Origin: Verrucomicrobiota bacterium
GTDB taxonomy: Bacteria; Verrucomicrobiota; Verrucomicrobiia; Verrucomicrobiales; Akkermansiaceae
DNA: 64,000 nucleotides
Reading direction: 5' to 3'
NCBI GenBank assembly: GCA_017301995.1
Contig: JAFLEH010000006.1
Span: 202,488 to 266,487 of the forward strand
Below the pieces are notes generated by a model that did not search any database, had not been told where the DNA came from, and saw only the letters and a list, made by a program, of their open reading frames with translations. The position numbers and the translations under genes are program-made. Of the stretch, positions 34,900 through 46,359 are shown piece after piece (within the stretch, counting starts at the first letter, position 1; each line of letters starts with the position of its first letter).

Positions 34900-35518
34900 G
34901 CGCCGGCCCGCAAGGGCGCTCAATCGGGATAGGTGGTTCCCATCCATCGGGTGGAGCCGTGAACCCGGAATCCGAAGTTCGAGAAAGGTTGCACGCTCGA
35001 TTTGCCACTGAGAGACTGAGAACCACTGAGGAAACTGATTTATTGGAATGGGGAAGTGCCGATTGATGAATGGAAGCGATTTCCCCCCTATCAAAAGTAA
35101 TTTCAGTGGAATCAGTGATTTTCAGTCCCTCAGTGGTAAAAAATGGATGCCTGGGCCATTTCACCTTCCTATTTCGGGTTGAACTTCAGACATCCTGATC
35201 CGGTCGGAAAATGATTTGGTCCGATTCGCGGCGACAGCCACGTCGATGAATGGTGCTTTCTTTCTGGTCTCTGGCTTCTGGTCTCTGGCTTCTTGGCCCG
35301 ATTGTGCCAAACCACTTTCCGACCCGCAAACGCAGCGGAGCGGAAAACAAGGCCCCGGATGAGGATCTCTGAGCTTCGGATTTCGGGATTAACCCATCGG
35401 GCGTATGTCCGATGGGGTTGACAGGTCCGCGCGATTTCTGGAAACTACCCGCACGGGTCCGGCGCGGTTGCCGCCGGGCTGCTTGCCGTTGATCCAAAAG
35501 CCTCAAATCCGATCCATT
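34900..35518. repeat. Intergenic element E3 (34962-35395) with inverted CCGAAATCCGAAG ends
   Basis: No gene is seen. The element opens with ACCCGGAATCCGAAGTTC (34962-34979). CCACTGAGAGACTGAGAACC words and inverse TTTCAGTGG words follow. It ends with GAGCTTCGGATTTCGGG (35371-35387), the inverse of the opening. The block 35000-35150 closely matches 23762-23915. A short-period TTCTGGTCTCTGGC repeat lies at 35262-35295. Confidence 0.72.
35418..35447 (+). promoter_or_regulatory. Possible promoter for the Gfo/Idh-UroD-MFS operon
   Basis: TTGACA at 35418-35423, an 18-base spacer and AAACTA at 35442-35447, about 70 bases before the ATG at 35519. Strong -35, weak -10. Confidence 0.4.
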
Positions 35519-36874
35519 ATGACTGACTCCGTTCGATTTCTGGGAATCGCCGCCGCGCTGGGCACTTGCGCCCTTGCGGAGGAGGCGAAAGTGAAGTTGC
35601 TCACCCTCGATCCCGGCCATTTCCATGCCGCGCTGGTACAGGCGGCGGCTTATCCGGACGTGGATCCCGTCGTCCACGTCTATGCGCCCGCCGGCGCCGA
35701 TCTGGATCAGCACCTCAAGCGGATCGAGGGCTACAACACCCGCCCGGAAAAGCCCACCGCATGGCAGGAGAAAGTCTATACCGGCCCCGACTACCTCGAC
35801 CGCATGTTGGCGGAAAAGAAGGGCAATCTGGTGATCATTTCCGGGAACAACTCGCGGAAGGGCGACTACATCCTCAAGTCGGTCCAGGCCGGATACAACG
35901 TGCTTTCCGACAAACCGCTGGCGATCAATCCCGGCGACTTCGAGAAAGTGAAACAGGCATTCGCCGAGGCGGAGAAACGCGGCGTGTTGTTATATGATAT
36001 CATGACCGAGCGTTATGAGATCACCACCATCCTCCAGCGCGAGTTGTCGCGGGTGGCCGCGGTCTTCGGCGAGTTGGAAAAAGGCACCCCTGACAAACCG
36101 GCGATCACCAAGGAGAGCGTTCACCACTATTTCAAGACTGTTTCCGGCAAGCCCTTGCAGCGTCCGCCGTGGTTTTTCGACACCACCCAGCAGGGCGAGG
36201 GGATCGTCGATGTGACCACCCATCTGGTCGATCTCGTGCAGTGGGAGGCGTTTCCGGAAGTCACGCTGGGTCCGTCGGACGTGCGGATGTTGTCGGCGCG
36301 GCGCTGGGTGACGAAGCTGACGCCGGCGCAGTTTGAGAAAGCCACCGGGCTGAAAGAGTTTCCGGCCTCGCTGAAGGCCAATGTGAGCGCCGCCGGCGAA
36401 CTGGATGTCTATGGCAACGGCGAGTTCACCTACACGCTGCGCGGCGTGCATGCCAAGGTTTCCGTGATCTGGAACTTCCAGGCGCCGGAGGGAGCCGGCG
36501 ATACCCATTATTCGATCATGCGCGGCACCAAGGCCGACCTGGTGATCCGTCAGGGACGCGAGCAGAACTACAAGCCGACCCTCTATGTGGAGAAGAAATC
36601 CACCGTCACCGACGGCGAGTTCGAACAGGCTCTAACCGCGGCACTCGCCGGACTGAAGGAAACCTATCCGGGGCTATCGGCCAAGCCGCTTGAGGCAACC
36701 CGTTGGGAAGTGGTGATTCCGGATCAGTTCAAGATCGGCCACGAGGCGCATTTCGCCCAGGTGGCCGCGAAATACCTGGACTTCCTCAAGGCCGGGAAAC
36801 TGCCGGAGTGGGAAGTGCCCAACATTCTGACCAAGTGCCACACGATCATGGAAGCCTACAAGCTGAGCCACTGA
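35519..36874 (+). CDS. Gfo/Idh/MocA-family putative oxidoreductase (exported form)
   Basis: A 451-residue member of the Gfo/Idh/MocA family, whose usual members oxidise or epimerise sugars with NAD(P). The N-terminus MTDSVRFLGIAAALGTCALA looks like a signal peptide. The usual GxGxxG nucleotide motif is absent; instead the first strand runs LLTLDPGHFHAAL. The family core is visible in VLSDKPLAI (the EKP-type catalytic lysine) and the later GIVDVTTHLVDLVQW. This is the subgroup with a Pfam putative-oxidoreductase C-terminal domain found in Bacteroidetes, Planctomycetes and Verrucomicrobia. It is followed 52 bases later by the UroD-family gene, probably one operon. Confidence 0.82.
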   Translation: MTDSVRFLGIAAALGTCALAEEAKVKLLTLDPGHFHAALVQAAAYPDVDPVVHVYAPAGADLDQHLKRIEGYNTRPEKPTAWQEKVYTGPDYLDRMLAEKKGNLVIISGNNSRKGDYILKSVQAGYNVLSDKPLAINPGDFEKVKQAFAEAEKRGVLLYDIMTERYEITTILQRELSRVAAVFGELEKGTPDKPAITKESVHHYFKTVSGKPLQRPPWFFDTTQQGEGIVDVTTHLVDLVQWEAFPEVTLGPSDVRMLSARRWVTKLTPAQFEKATGLKEFPASLKANVSAAGELDVYGNGEFTYTLRGVHAKVSVIWNFQAPEGAGDTHYSIMRGTKADLVIRQGREQNYKPTLYVEKKSTVTDGEFEQALTAALAGLKETYPGLSAKPLEATRWEVVIPDQFKIGHEAHFAQVAAKYLDFLKAGKLPEWEVPNILTKCHTIMEAYKLSH

Positions 36875-36888
36875 TACGGAGGGGAATC

Positions 36889-36921
36889 TCAAATCCGAAA
36901 TTTCAAATCTCAAATCCCGAA
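36889..36921 (+). repeat. Short-period TCAAATC repeat before the UroD-family gene
   Basis: TCTCAAATCCGAAATTTCAAATCTCAAATC is built from 8-9-base units and ends six bases before the GTG start. Similar 8-base repeats precede leuA. Confidence 0.55.
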
Positions 36922-36926
36922 TTCCT

Positions 36927-37979
36927 GTGAGGCCCGAACAATGGAGACAGTTCAAAGCGGCCGCGAAACGCGAGCCGGGTGCGGAAATCCCCTTGGCGCT
37001 GATTGTTGATAGCCCATGGATGCCGGGACACCTCGGCATCACCCACAACGATTACTATTTCGACGACACCGTATGGTTCGACGCCCACCGCCGGGTGATC
37101 GAGGAGTTTCCCGAGGCGATCCTGTTTCCTTCCTGGTGGGCGGAAATCGGCATGGCCGCCGAACCATCCGCGATGGGCGTGCGCATCCGGTTTTGGCCGC
37201 ACCAGACGCCCAGCGAGGAACGGGTGCCATTCCGCCTCGAAGACCTGGCGGAACTCACCGCGCCCGACCCCACCAGCGACGGCTTCTGCCCGCTGATCCT
37301 GCGCCGCTATGCCACGATGAAACAGCGGATCTTCGACGCCGGATACACCATGCCCGTGGTGGCGGCGCGCGGACCGCTCTGCACCGCGTCGTTTTTCCGC
37401 GGCGTCACCCCGTTCCTGATGGACCTGATGGATGAACCGGACGCCTCCAAGCGCCTGTTGGACATCTGCACCGACCTAACGATCAACTGGCTCAAGGCCC
37501 AGGCCGCGGCGATCGGCCCCTGCGTGGAGGGCATTCTCGTGCTCGACGACATCGTCGGGATGATCGGCCCGGACGATTACGAGGAATTCGCCCATCCCTA
37601 CCTGAAACGCATCTGCGACGCGTTTCCCGCGGACTGGGTGAAGGTCTATCACAATGACGCCGGTGTCGAAGCCTGCCTGGAACGTCTGCCGGACACCGGT
37701 TTCGACGCGCTCAACTGGGGCAAACAAACCGACATCGCCCGCGCCGCGGCCCGGCTCGGCGGACGGATGACCCTCATGGGCAACGTCGCCCCGCTGGACA
37801 TCGGCGTCCGCGGCACCCCGGATGAAGTCGAAGCCGCCACCCTCGACGTGCTCCGTCGGGCCGATGGCCACCCGCTTATTCTATCCGTGGGCGGCGGGGT
37901 GAGCCCCGGCATGCCCGCCGCCAACATCCGCGCGATGGCGAAGGCGCTCGATGCGTTTCTCGCCGAAAGAGTTGGCTGA
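36927..37979 (+). CDS. Uroporphyrinogen decarboxylase-family protein
   Basis: A 350-residue TIM-barrel protein of the UroD/MtaA/CmuA superfamily. It is not the heme enzyme: it lacks the HemE N-terminal signature and sits in a sugar-related cluster. Recognisable parts are ARGPLCTASFFRG, the DDIVGMIGPDDYEEFAHPYL block, and the C-terminal GNVAPLDIGVRGTPDEV. The HxC metal motif of MtaA-type methyltransferases is not seen (VYHNDAG instead). Paralogues of this kind are common beside Gfo/Idh proteins in this phylum, but their reaction is unknown. The start is GTG at 36927. Confidence 0.78.
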   Translation: MRPEQWRQFKAAAKREPGAEIPLALIVDSPWMPGHLGITHNDYYFDDTVWFDAHRRVIEEFPEAILFPSWWAEIGMAAEPSAMGVRIRFWPHQTPSEERVPFRLEDLAELTAPDPTSDGFCPLILRRYATMKQRIFDAGYTMPVVAARGPLCTASFFRGVTPFLMDLMDEPDASKRLLDICTDLTINWLKAQAAAIGPCVEGILVLDDIVGMIGPDDYEEFAHPYLKRICDAFPADWVKVYHNDAGVEACLERLPDTGFDALNWGKQTDIARAAARLGGRMTLMGNVAPLDIGVRGTPDEVEAATLDVLRRADGHPLILSVGGGVSPGMPAANIRAMAKALDAFLAERVG

Positions 37980-38018
37980 TTTTCTCCGTAGAGTGCCTAC
38001 CCCAAACAAACCCGATCC

Positions 38019-39418
<1,400 letters not shown>

Positions 39419-39422
<4 letters not shown>

Positions 39423-40918
39423 CCTTTCCGCTGCCACTGCCGCTCGATCTCCTCGAGCGTGCGGCCTTTGGTTTCCGGAACGAAGCGATAGACAAACAGG
39501 GAGCCAAACAGCGAAACGGCGGCGAAGATGCCGAAGATCGCCGCCGGACCGAGGTGGGCGAGCATCCACGGGAAGAGTTGCGAGAGGATGAAGCAGCCCG
39601 ACCAGATTGCGGCCGTGCCGATGGCCGCCGCGATGCCGCGGATCCGGTTGGGGAAGATCTCGGCGATGATGATCCAGCAGACCGCGCCATTGCCGACGGC
39701 AAACGCGGCGATGAACACCAGCACACCACCTAACATTCCCCACAGCGCAACCGGAGAGAGCTGGATCTTGCCATCGCCGGTGGTGGTGACGACCAACAGG
39801 AACAACGCGACGATAAACAGTTGGGCCAGGCACTGGACGAGCGAACCGAAACCGATGAGCGCCTTCCGCCCCAGTTTGTCCACCAGTCCCATCGCGAGGA
39901 CGGTGAAGATCACGTTCACCGCGCCGATGATGACTTGGAACAGATGGGCCTGCTCCGGTGTGCATCCCGAATCCTCGAAAATCCGCGGTCCGTAATACAT
40001 GATCGCGTTGATCCCACAGAATTGCGAGCATAGGGCCAGCGTGACGGCGATCAGCAGCGGGAAGCGAAACTTCAGCAACTCGCCAAATCCGCCTTGCTCG
40101 CCACCCAGGCTCGCGCGGATTTCCGCGATTTCGGAGTCGGCCCGATCGGCGCCGCTGATTCGTGAGATCACGGTCCGCGCCGCATCGTCCTTGCCGCGCA
40201 TCACCAGCCAGCGCGGGCTTTCCGCCGTGATTAGGGCGATCGCACCCAGCAGCACCGCCGGTGCCAGGCCGAGCCCGAACATCCAACGCCACCCGGTTTC
40301 CACCGCCCATGCGGCATCGCCCCACGAAAGGATCATCCGGTTGACGAAGAACACCGCGAAGATCCCGGTGACAATCGCCATTTGATAGCCCGCGACAAGG
40401 CGTCCGCGAATCCGTTCCGGAGCTATCTCCGCCAGATAGGTCGGCGCGACCATCGAGGAAATCCCGATTCCGAGCCCACCTATCAACCGCATCAGCGCGT
40501 ATTGGTTGAACACCGGATCGGCGCTGCCGAAATGCGTGCCCAGCAGATTGCCGACCGCCGCGATCACCGCCCCGAAGGCGTCCGCCAGAACGCGCAGGCC
40601 GAGGCCGTTCAGCTTTTCGGGAAACGCGCAGCCGACCGCCGATAGCGTGAACAGCGCGGCGCAACTGAAGAGGATCTTTTTGCGGCCCGCCCAATCCGCC
40701 AGCGGGCCGGCGATCAGCGCGCCCGCGAGGCACCCTAGCAAAACGCACGACGCCGCCCAACCGGTCTGCAGTTCGTCGAGCCGGAAATGCCGCTGCAGCA
40801 GACCTTCCGCTCCGGACACCACGGCGGTGTCGTAGCCGAACAGCAGGCCGCCGAGCGCGGCGGAAAGCGCGAGCAGAATCAGATAGGCCGGGTTGTGCTT
40901 GTTGGGGTGGGTTGTCAT
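39419..40918 (-). CDS. MFS sugar porter (mannosidase operon)
   Basis: A 499-residue, 12-helix sugar:proton symporter of the XylE/GLUT branch. Motifs are GYDTAVVSGA in helix 1, GPLADWAGRKK, the duplicated RIRGRLVAGYQ/NRIRGIAAAIG loops, ESPRWL after helix 6, and the C-terminal VPETKGRTLEE. Last gene of the manA-GH38 operon, 25 bases after the third GH38-like gene. Likely imports the monosaccharide released by those enzymes. The start at 40918 (MTTHPNKHN) is preferred; an in-frame ATG at 40957 would overlap the preceding gene. Confidence 0.88.
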
Positions 40919-40943
40919 CCGGGTGGTTGGGGGTTGGTTTGAA

Positions 40944-43601
40944 TCAGTTGAGAACAAAGCTGGCCGGCGCGAAGCGTCCGAGCGGCAGCGTGAAATGGTT
41001 GTCCTTCACCTCTATCGGCGTTCCGGCGGGTTCGCCGCGCAGATTGACCGGAGAGGCGGTGGAGAATCCGGGCGGCAGGGTTACTGTTAGTTCGCCGGAC
41101 CCGCCGGCCATTTCCCAAAGTCGCAGCAGGGTTCCGTTCCCGTCCGGATTGCCGCCGAAGGCGGTGACCGCCACGCCTTCCCGCGAAACCCGAATGCCTT
41201 CGCGGCTGGCGGGAAGCGCGCCGCCGCCGACGGCGGCGACTGCGGTTAGAGGATTGCGCGCGGCAAGCGCCATGGATGCGAGAGCCTGTTCCGCAGGGAT
41301 GCCGGAATCGAAGAAGGTCAGGCGCACGCGCGAACCCCATGTGCCGGGATACCAATATCGGAAATTGGTATTCCACTGATTGTTATACAAATTCAGATAG
41401 ATAATCGGATCCTTGGGCTGATAGTCGGTGGAAAATTTCCAAACTCCGGGGCGTCCGAGACTGACCAGCGGATGGTCGATGGGGCAAACGGCCACGCCGG
41501 AACCGTTGGCGTCGGCCAGGGTCACGCCATTGCCCACCGAATACAAATCGCGGTTCGCGCCGGGCAGAATGTCGGTGGCCGGATCCATCACGCCGAGCTG
41601 CCGGTGGACTTTGAAAACCGGATGGTTGATCCGGAACGGCAGGCACAACCAATCGGCCTCGGGCCAGTTGTCCTTGGCCTTGTCGTGGAGGGTGATTTCG
41701 AGGTCGATGTAGGGTAGCTCGTCGGGCAGCGTGATCCGCAACGAGGAGGCGGGCAGATGGTTCGCCGGATCCGCCGGGCAGTCGAGTGTCGCGGTCTGTC
41801 CGGTGGCGTCGCGGAGTTGGGCCAGCTTGGCATTCCGCGATGTGGCGGCGCGATAGGGGACTTTGTCGGATGAAACCATGCCGGGCTTGTGCATGCCGGG
41901 ATGCGGCCATTCGCCTTTGGCACCGAAACTCCCGAACGCGCGGCCGGCCTGATAGGTGACGGTGTAGTCGAGCGTTTGCTCGTAAGTGAAACGCTCGTTG
42001 AGGTATTGGCCGAGGCCACGGGCGGCGGATCCGTCGATCCACTCCCGGCCGGTTTTCTTGTCCACGAGTGAAACGATGGTGGCCTTGGCCGGGTCGATTT
42101 TGATTTGATAGAACCGGTTTTCGATGACCGATCCGGTGGCGGCGGACGTGCTTTCCGGTTTGGCCAACGGCGGTAATGTCAGATAGCCGGACGCGGGAAC
42201 ATCCTTGGCAAAGCGGCGGACTCCGTTCAGTTCGACGATTCCGGAGCGTGGCCATGGCAGCGGATTGCAGACAATCCACGATCCTGCCGGAGCCGATACC
42301 TGTTGGGCCAGAGTGCCGAGGTTGTCGGCGGCGATCTTGCGGACGGTGGCTTCCGCTTGGCGGATGTAGTCGGTTTTGTCCTCCCACGAGCCTTCGAGAT
42401 TGGCGATCAAATTCGGGTTGGTTTGTTTGAAAGCCTCTCCATAGCCGTTGACGGCGGGCGCCATGCCCCAGGTGTGCTCGCCATAGAGGAGGATGTTCTC
42501 GTAGGCGCCCGCGACTTCTCCGACGACGGCGGGAACCTTGCAACCCCATGCCCGCAGGTGGGTGTTGAGCGCCTCGGCGGACGCCACGAGCGGATGGATC
42601 TCCCTCGATATGCGGGTGCCGCCGGGATCGGACATGATTCCATGAATCCAGGTATCCGGCATCTCCGCTTTGACCACCGGCAGGTCGGGATTTTCGGATA
42701 GAACCGCGTTGGCGAAATCGTCCATGGTTCCCATGCGGAAACGGACACCCGGCAGGCGCGCGGCGGCATCGGCGAAGAGCGCCTTCACCTGATCGGCGCG
42801 CGGCGGTCCGGAATTGTCAGGCGTGACAATGATGGCCGGCCACACGCGGTGGGGCCATCCTTTTGGGGGCAATAGCTTGTCACCGATCATCGGCTCCTTG
42901 CTGAAATTGACCGGCGACCGCCATTCGTTGGGCATCAGCGCGGTGCAACTGCTGTAGTAGGACGAATAGAGTGTTAGAACGCGCGAGCCATCGGGGCCTT
43001 CCCACCAGAACAACCCCGGCGTGCGCACATAGCCGCTCGGCCAGTTGCAGCCGATGTGCATGAACTTCACACCGCCGCGGGAAAGGACGGTCGCCAGCGC
43101 GGAACCGTGCGATGGAACATCGGTCATCTTGCCGGATATCGGCAGCGGCATTCCATGATCGCGCGCGAGTTTCGACGAAAAGCAAAACCCGCGCGCCATT
43201 TCCTCCGGTTCACAGGCATCGGATTCCAGCGTGAATGGCAAAGCGTGGATGCGGAATTTCCCCTCTGCCAGATAGGTATCCAACCGCCGCTTGCGTTCGG
43301 GGTTTTGGCCCGGCCAGTCTTCGAGCACCTTGGCCATCACCCATCCCGGCGCGGTCCATGCGAACTGCTGGTCGGGAGGAAGATCCTTGCATTGGTCCAT
43401 GATGTCCATCGCCTGATCGATCATCCGCGTTCGGTAGTGGGGGATGAGATCCTTGATCCGGTGGGTGTAGCCGAGGTCGAAGTGGGTTTTGCAAACCACG
43501 ATCACTTCCTTCAGGTTGGGCCATTCCGGATTGGCGGGAGCCGTTTTGGGAGCGGCTTGGAGCGAAATGGAGCAGGCAAGACAGATGGCGGCGGCTTTCA
43601 T
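40944..43601 (-). CDS. Secreted GH38-like (alpha-mannosidase-like) protein A
   Basis: An 885-residue exported protein with signal peptide MKAAAICLACSISLQA. The N-terminal catalytic domain resembles GH38 retaining alpha-mannosidases. Zinc ligands His40 and Asp42 are in KTHFDLGY. The candidate nucleophile and ligand Asp161 is in KMTDVPSHG, equivalent to the DPFGHS region of GH38. The fourth ligand His is in YGEHTWGM. A long beta-rich domain follows, as in GH38. It may belong to the GH38-related set Pfam lists as DUF5054; I cannot check. It is third of three tandem paralogues, each clearly diverged. Unlike the other two, it lacks the TTHTE block near residue 123. Substrate inferred to be mannosides. 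Confidence 0.8.
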   Translation of the reverse strand: MKAAAICLACSISLQAAPKTAPANPEWPNLKEVIVVCKTHFDLGYTHRIKDLIPHYRTRMIDQAMDIMDQCKDLPPDQQFAWTAPGWVMAKVLEDWPGQNPERKRRLDTYLAEGKFRIHALPFTLESDACEPEEMARGFCFSSKLARDHGMPLPISGKMTDVPSHGSALATVLSRGGVKFMHIGCNWPSGYVRTPGLFWWEGPDGSRVLTLYSSYYSSCTALMPNEWRSPVNFSKEPMIGDKLLPPKGWPHRVWPAIIVTPDNSGPPRADQVKALFADAAARLPGVRFRMGTMDDFANAVLSENPDLPVVKAEMPDTWIHGIMSDPGGTRISREIHPLVASAEALNTHLRAWGCKVPAVVGEVAGAYENILLYGEHTWGMAPAVNGYGEAFKQTNPNLIANLEGSWEDKTDYIRQAEATVRKIAADNLGTLAQQVSAPAGSWIVCNPLPWPRSGIVELNGVRRFAKDVPASGYLTLPPLAKPESTSAATGSVIENRFYQIKIDPAKATIVSLVDKKTGREWIDGSAARGLGQYLNERFTYEQTLDYTVTYQAGRAFGSFGAKGEWPHPGMHKPGMVSSDKVPYRAATSRNAKLAQLRDATGQTATLDCPADPANHLPASSLRITLPDELPYIDLEITLHDKAKDNWPEADWLCLPFRINHPVFKVHRQLGVMDPATDILPGANRDLYSVGNGVTLADANGSGVAVCPIDHPLVSLGRPGVWKFSTDYQPKDPIIYLNLYNNQWNTNFRYWYPGTWGSRVRLTFFDSGIPAEQALASMALAARNPLTAVAAVGGGALPASREGIRVSREGVAVTAFGGNPDGNGTLLRLWEMAGGSGELTVTLPPGFSTASPVNLRGEPAGTPIEVKDNHFTLPLGRFAPASFVLN

Positions 43602-43617
43602 TGCAATCGATGATGGA

Positions 43618-46359
43618 TCAGTTCAGAAGGAAACTGGCTGGCGCGTAGCAGCCGAGCGGTGTGGTGAAATGGCCGTCCTTCACCTCTAACGGTGTGCCGG
43701 CGGGTTCGCCGCGCAAATTGACCGGAGTGGCGTTGGAGAATCCGGGCGGAAGACCTATTGTTAGGTTTCCCGAGGTGCCCGATTGTTCCCACACGCGGAG
43801 CACCGTTCCCGTGCCGTCGGGATTGGGACCAAATGCCGTTAGAGCGACGCCCTTGCGTGATAGCGAAACTCCGGATTGCGTCGGTGGGAGAAGGCCCGGT
43901 TGGGCGGCGGAACGGCCTGCCGCCAGCGGCACCCGCGCTTCCATGGCGGGTGTGAAAAGCGATGCCTCCGAGGCAAACCGATCAAACGCCCAGATCCGCA
44001 CCCGCGATGACATTTTCCGGCCATCGCCCACCCATGCGGCGAAGTTCGTTCTCCAGTGGTTGTTATAGAGATTCAGATAGATCGATGGAACGGTCGGCTC
44101 GTAGCGTGGCGCGAATTTGTATTCTCCCGGCATGCCGAGGCTGACCACGGGGGAATCGAGCGGGCAGACGCCCGCGCCCGCACCGGTTTCGCCGTCATAG
44201 ACCGCGGCTCCGGTCTGAACCCACGAGTTGTGATGGTTCGCGTTCTCCACCCGGATGTCGGAGACCGGATCGAGATCGCCGCCCAGCTTGCCGAGGCGGA
44301 ATTTCGGGTGTTCCACCTTGAACGGGAGACAGATCCAGGCGGCTTCCGGCCACGAATCCGGCTGCTTCCGCCAATCGACGGTTAGATCAGCGGCGGGCTC
44401 GGCGGCCGGCAGGGTCAGCCGGATGGTGATATGTTGGGGTTGGCCGGATCCTTCGAGCGTGCCGGTCATCACCGCGGAGACGTCGATCGCGGTGCGTTTC
44501 ACGGTTAGGGAAAGGTTCCGTGCCATTGCCGCGGAGTAGGGGACGTCGCGGGGCATGTCGTAGGCGGTGAATGCGAAACGGTGGGCGCGGTATTGCGGAT
44601 AGAGCGAGGCATTCAGCCAGTCTTCGAGATTCTGCCAGGAGAAGCGTTCGTGGAGATACGCTCCGAATCCGTGGGGTGCCGAAGCATCCACCAATTCCCG
44701 GCCGCTGCGTTTGTCGATCAGGCTGGCGACACAGCCCCGTTGCGGATCGAGGACCGCTTTGAAGAATGGACTTTCGATGGTGTTGGTTGCCAGGTCCGCA
44801 ACGAGTTGCGGGGGCTGGGGGGATTCGTTAGTGACCACATAGGCCCGATATCCGAGAGGGGGCACATCGCGGGCGACAAAGCGGCGGATCCGGTCCGGTG
44901 TCTCGATCCCGGGGCCTTCCGCCACGCAGGCCACGGGAGGACCGCCGTCAGCCGGTTTGAGGGCACTTCCGGAGGGGAAATGGAACGCGTTGACGACAAC
45001 CTCGCCATCGCGGGTCCATGGCAGCGGGTTGTACACCACAATGCGATGACCTTTGACCGCGACATGGTCGGCGAGCGTGGCCATGGCCTCACGGTAGGGC
45101 TCGTCGGTTAGCTCGGAGGCTTTCCTCGCGTAACCGATGTGGTCGTTCCAGGAATCCTCCATGGCGCGGAAATTCGGTGGCAGTCCTTCGTTCCAGAGTT
45201 TGTCCCAATCCTTGCCCCATGGGAGTTTCACGTAGTGCTGGTTGGCAAGCCCCCACGTGTGTTCGCAGTAAAGCCCCGCCTGATCGTAAGCCATGTCCAC
45301 GGTGGCCCGCAGGTCCGGACGGTGGATTCCCCAAGCGCGTTCGAGGGTGTTCAGGGAATCGAGTGCACCTATCCGCAGGCGGCCGGTGCGGGCGAGTTTG
45401 GCACCCTCGGGCATCGACATTGTCCCATGGATCCACGGATCGGGGATGTCGCTGCGGACAACCGGGAGGCCGTCCAGCTTTTCGGCGAGCATCAGCCGCG
45501 CGAAATCATCCAGGGTGCCGACTTTTGCGCGGATTCCCCGCTCCTGATAGAACGCGAGGTCGCGGGCGACGGTTTCGGGCGGGGGCGGCCCCTGGTTGTC
45601 GCCGGTCATGCTGAGATTGAGCCAGCATTTGAAGGGCCAATCGGCGGGCGGGAGCGCGCCGGTTCCGTAGTTGTTGTTATAAAGTGTTAGCAACCGCGAA
45701 CCATCTGGACCTTCCCACCAGAAGACGGGCGGCAGATCGAACGACTTGTTCACCAGCGGCCCGCCCATGTGATAGAAACGGATTCCGGCGTGGGTCAGCA
45801 GGGTGGGGGTGATCCAGGACTGGCCGGGAACATCGGTCATCTTTGCGGAGATCGAAAGCGGCTGCCCGAGGTCGCGTGCGAGCTTTGACGAGATTGTTAG
45901 CCCGCGCACCAGATCCTCCGGTTCGGCGATCTCGGTGTGGGTGGTGTAGGGATAGCCATGGATCGCGATGTTTCCGGCGCGGATGGCGTCCTCGATGGCC
46001 TTCCTCCTTTGCGGATCCTGACCTTCCCACAGAATCTCCCGCATCGGGAATCCGGATAGGGTCCACACGAACTGGCGGTCCTTCGGTTGGCCCTTGTTGC
46101 GTTCGATGGCGGTCAGAAGACGGTCGGCCATCTCGGTGCGGTATTCATGGATCACCTCGCTGGCTCTGGCCGTGTAGCCGATGTCGAAGTGGGTCTTGTA
46201 AACGATGACGACCTCGCTGACGGCGGCGGCGGGTTTCGCGGGAACGGCCGCCTTGGCGTCCGATTTCGGAATGGTGGAGTCCGTTCCGTAATCCGCCGCC
46301 GCAAGCGGGATGAGGGACCCGGCCAGAAGGATGGAACTGAGGATGGCGGTTGGTGTCAC
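43618..46359 (-). CDS. Secreted GH38-like protein B
   Basis: A 913-residue exported paralogue of its neighbours. Translation probably begins at the GTG at 46359, in a four-base GTGA overlap with the upstream gene's stop. This gives signal peptide (M)TPTAILSSILLAGSLIPLAAA. Zinc ligands are His57 and Asp59 (KTHFDIGY), nucleophile candidate Asp176 (KMTDVPGQS) and the C-terminal ligand in CEHTWGL. Where proteins A and C have His two or three residues after DVP (PSH), this one has Gln180, so its active site may differ. A Lys/Ala/Pro linker (about 32-46) precedes the catalytic domain. Same operon as ManA. Confidence 0.8.
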   Translation of the reverse strand: MTPTAILSSILLAGSLIPLAAADYGTDSTIPKSDAKAAVPAKPAAAVSEVVIVYKTHFDIGYTARASEVIHEYRTEMADRLLTAIERNKGQPKDRQFVWTLSGFPMREILWEGQDPQRRKAIEDAIRAGNIAIHGYPYTTHTEIAEPEDLVRGLTISSKLARDLGQPLSISAKMTDVPGQSWITPTLLTHAGIRFYHMGGPLVNKSFDLPPVFWWEGPDGSRLLTLYNNNYGTGALPPADWPFKCWLNLSMTGDNQGPPPPETVARDLAFYQERGIRAKVGTLDDFARLMLAEKLDGLPVVRSDIPDPWIHGTMSMPEGAKLARTGRLRIGALDSLNTLERAWGIHRPDLRATVDMAYDQAGLYCEHTWGLANQHYVKLPWGKDWDKLWNEGLPPNFRAMEDSWNDHIGYARKASELTDEPYREAMATLADHVAVKGHRIVVYNPLPWTRDGEVVVNAFHFPSGSALKPADGGPPVACVAEGPGIETPDRIRRFVARDVPPLGYRAYVVTNESPQPPQLVADLATNTIESPFFKAVLDPQRGCVASLIDKRSGRELVDASAPHGFGAYLHERFSWQNLEDWLNASLYPQYRAHRFAFTAYDMPRDVPYSAAMARNLSLTVKRTAIDVSAVMTGTLEGSGQPQHITIRLTLPAAEPAADLTVDWRKQPDSWPEAAWICLPFKVEHPKFRLGKLGGDLDPVSDIRVENANHHNSWVQTGAAVYDGETGAGAGVCPLDSPVVSLGMPGEYKFAPRYEPTVPSIYLNLYNNHWRTNFAAWVGDGRKMSSRVRIWAFDRFASEASLFTPAMEARVPLAAGRSAAQPGLLPPTQSGVSLSRKGVALTAFGPNPDGTGTVLRVWEQSGTSGNLTIGLPPGFSNATPVNLRGEPAGTPLEVKDGHFTTPLGCYAPASFLLN

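Noticed and set aside
36927..37979. HemE (heme biosynthesis)
   Set aside because: The HemE substrate signature is missing, and the neighbours are sugar-related.
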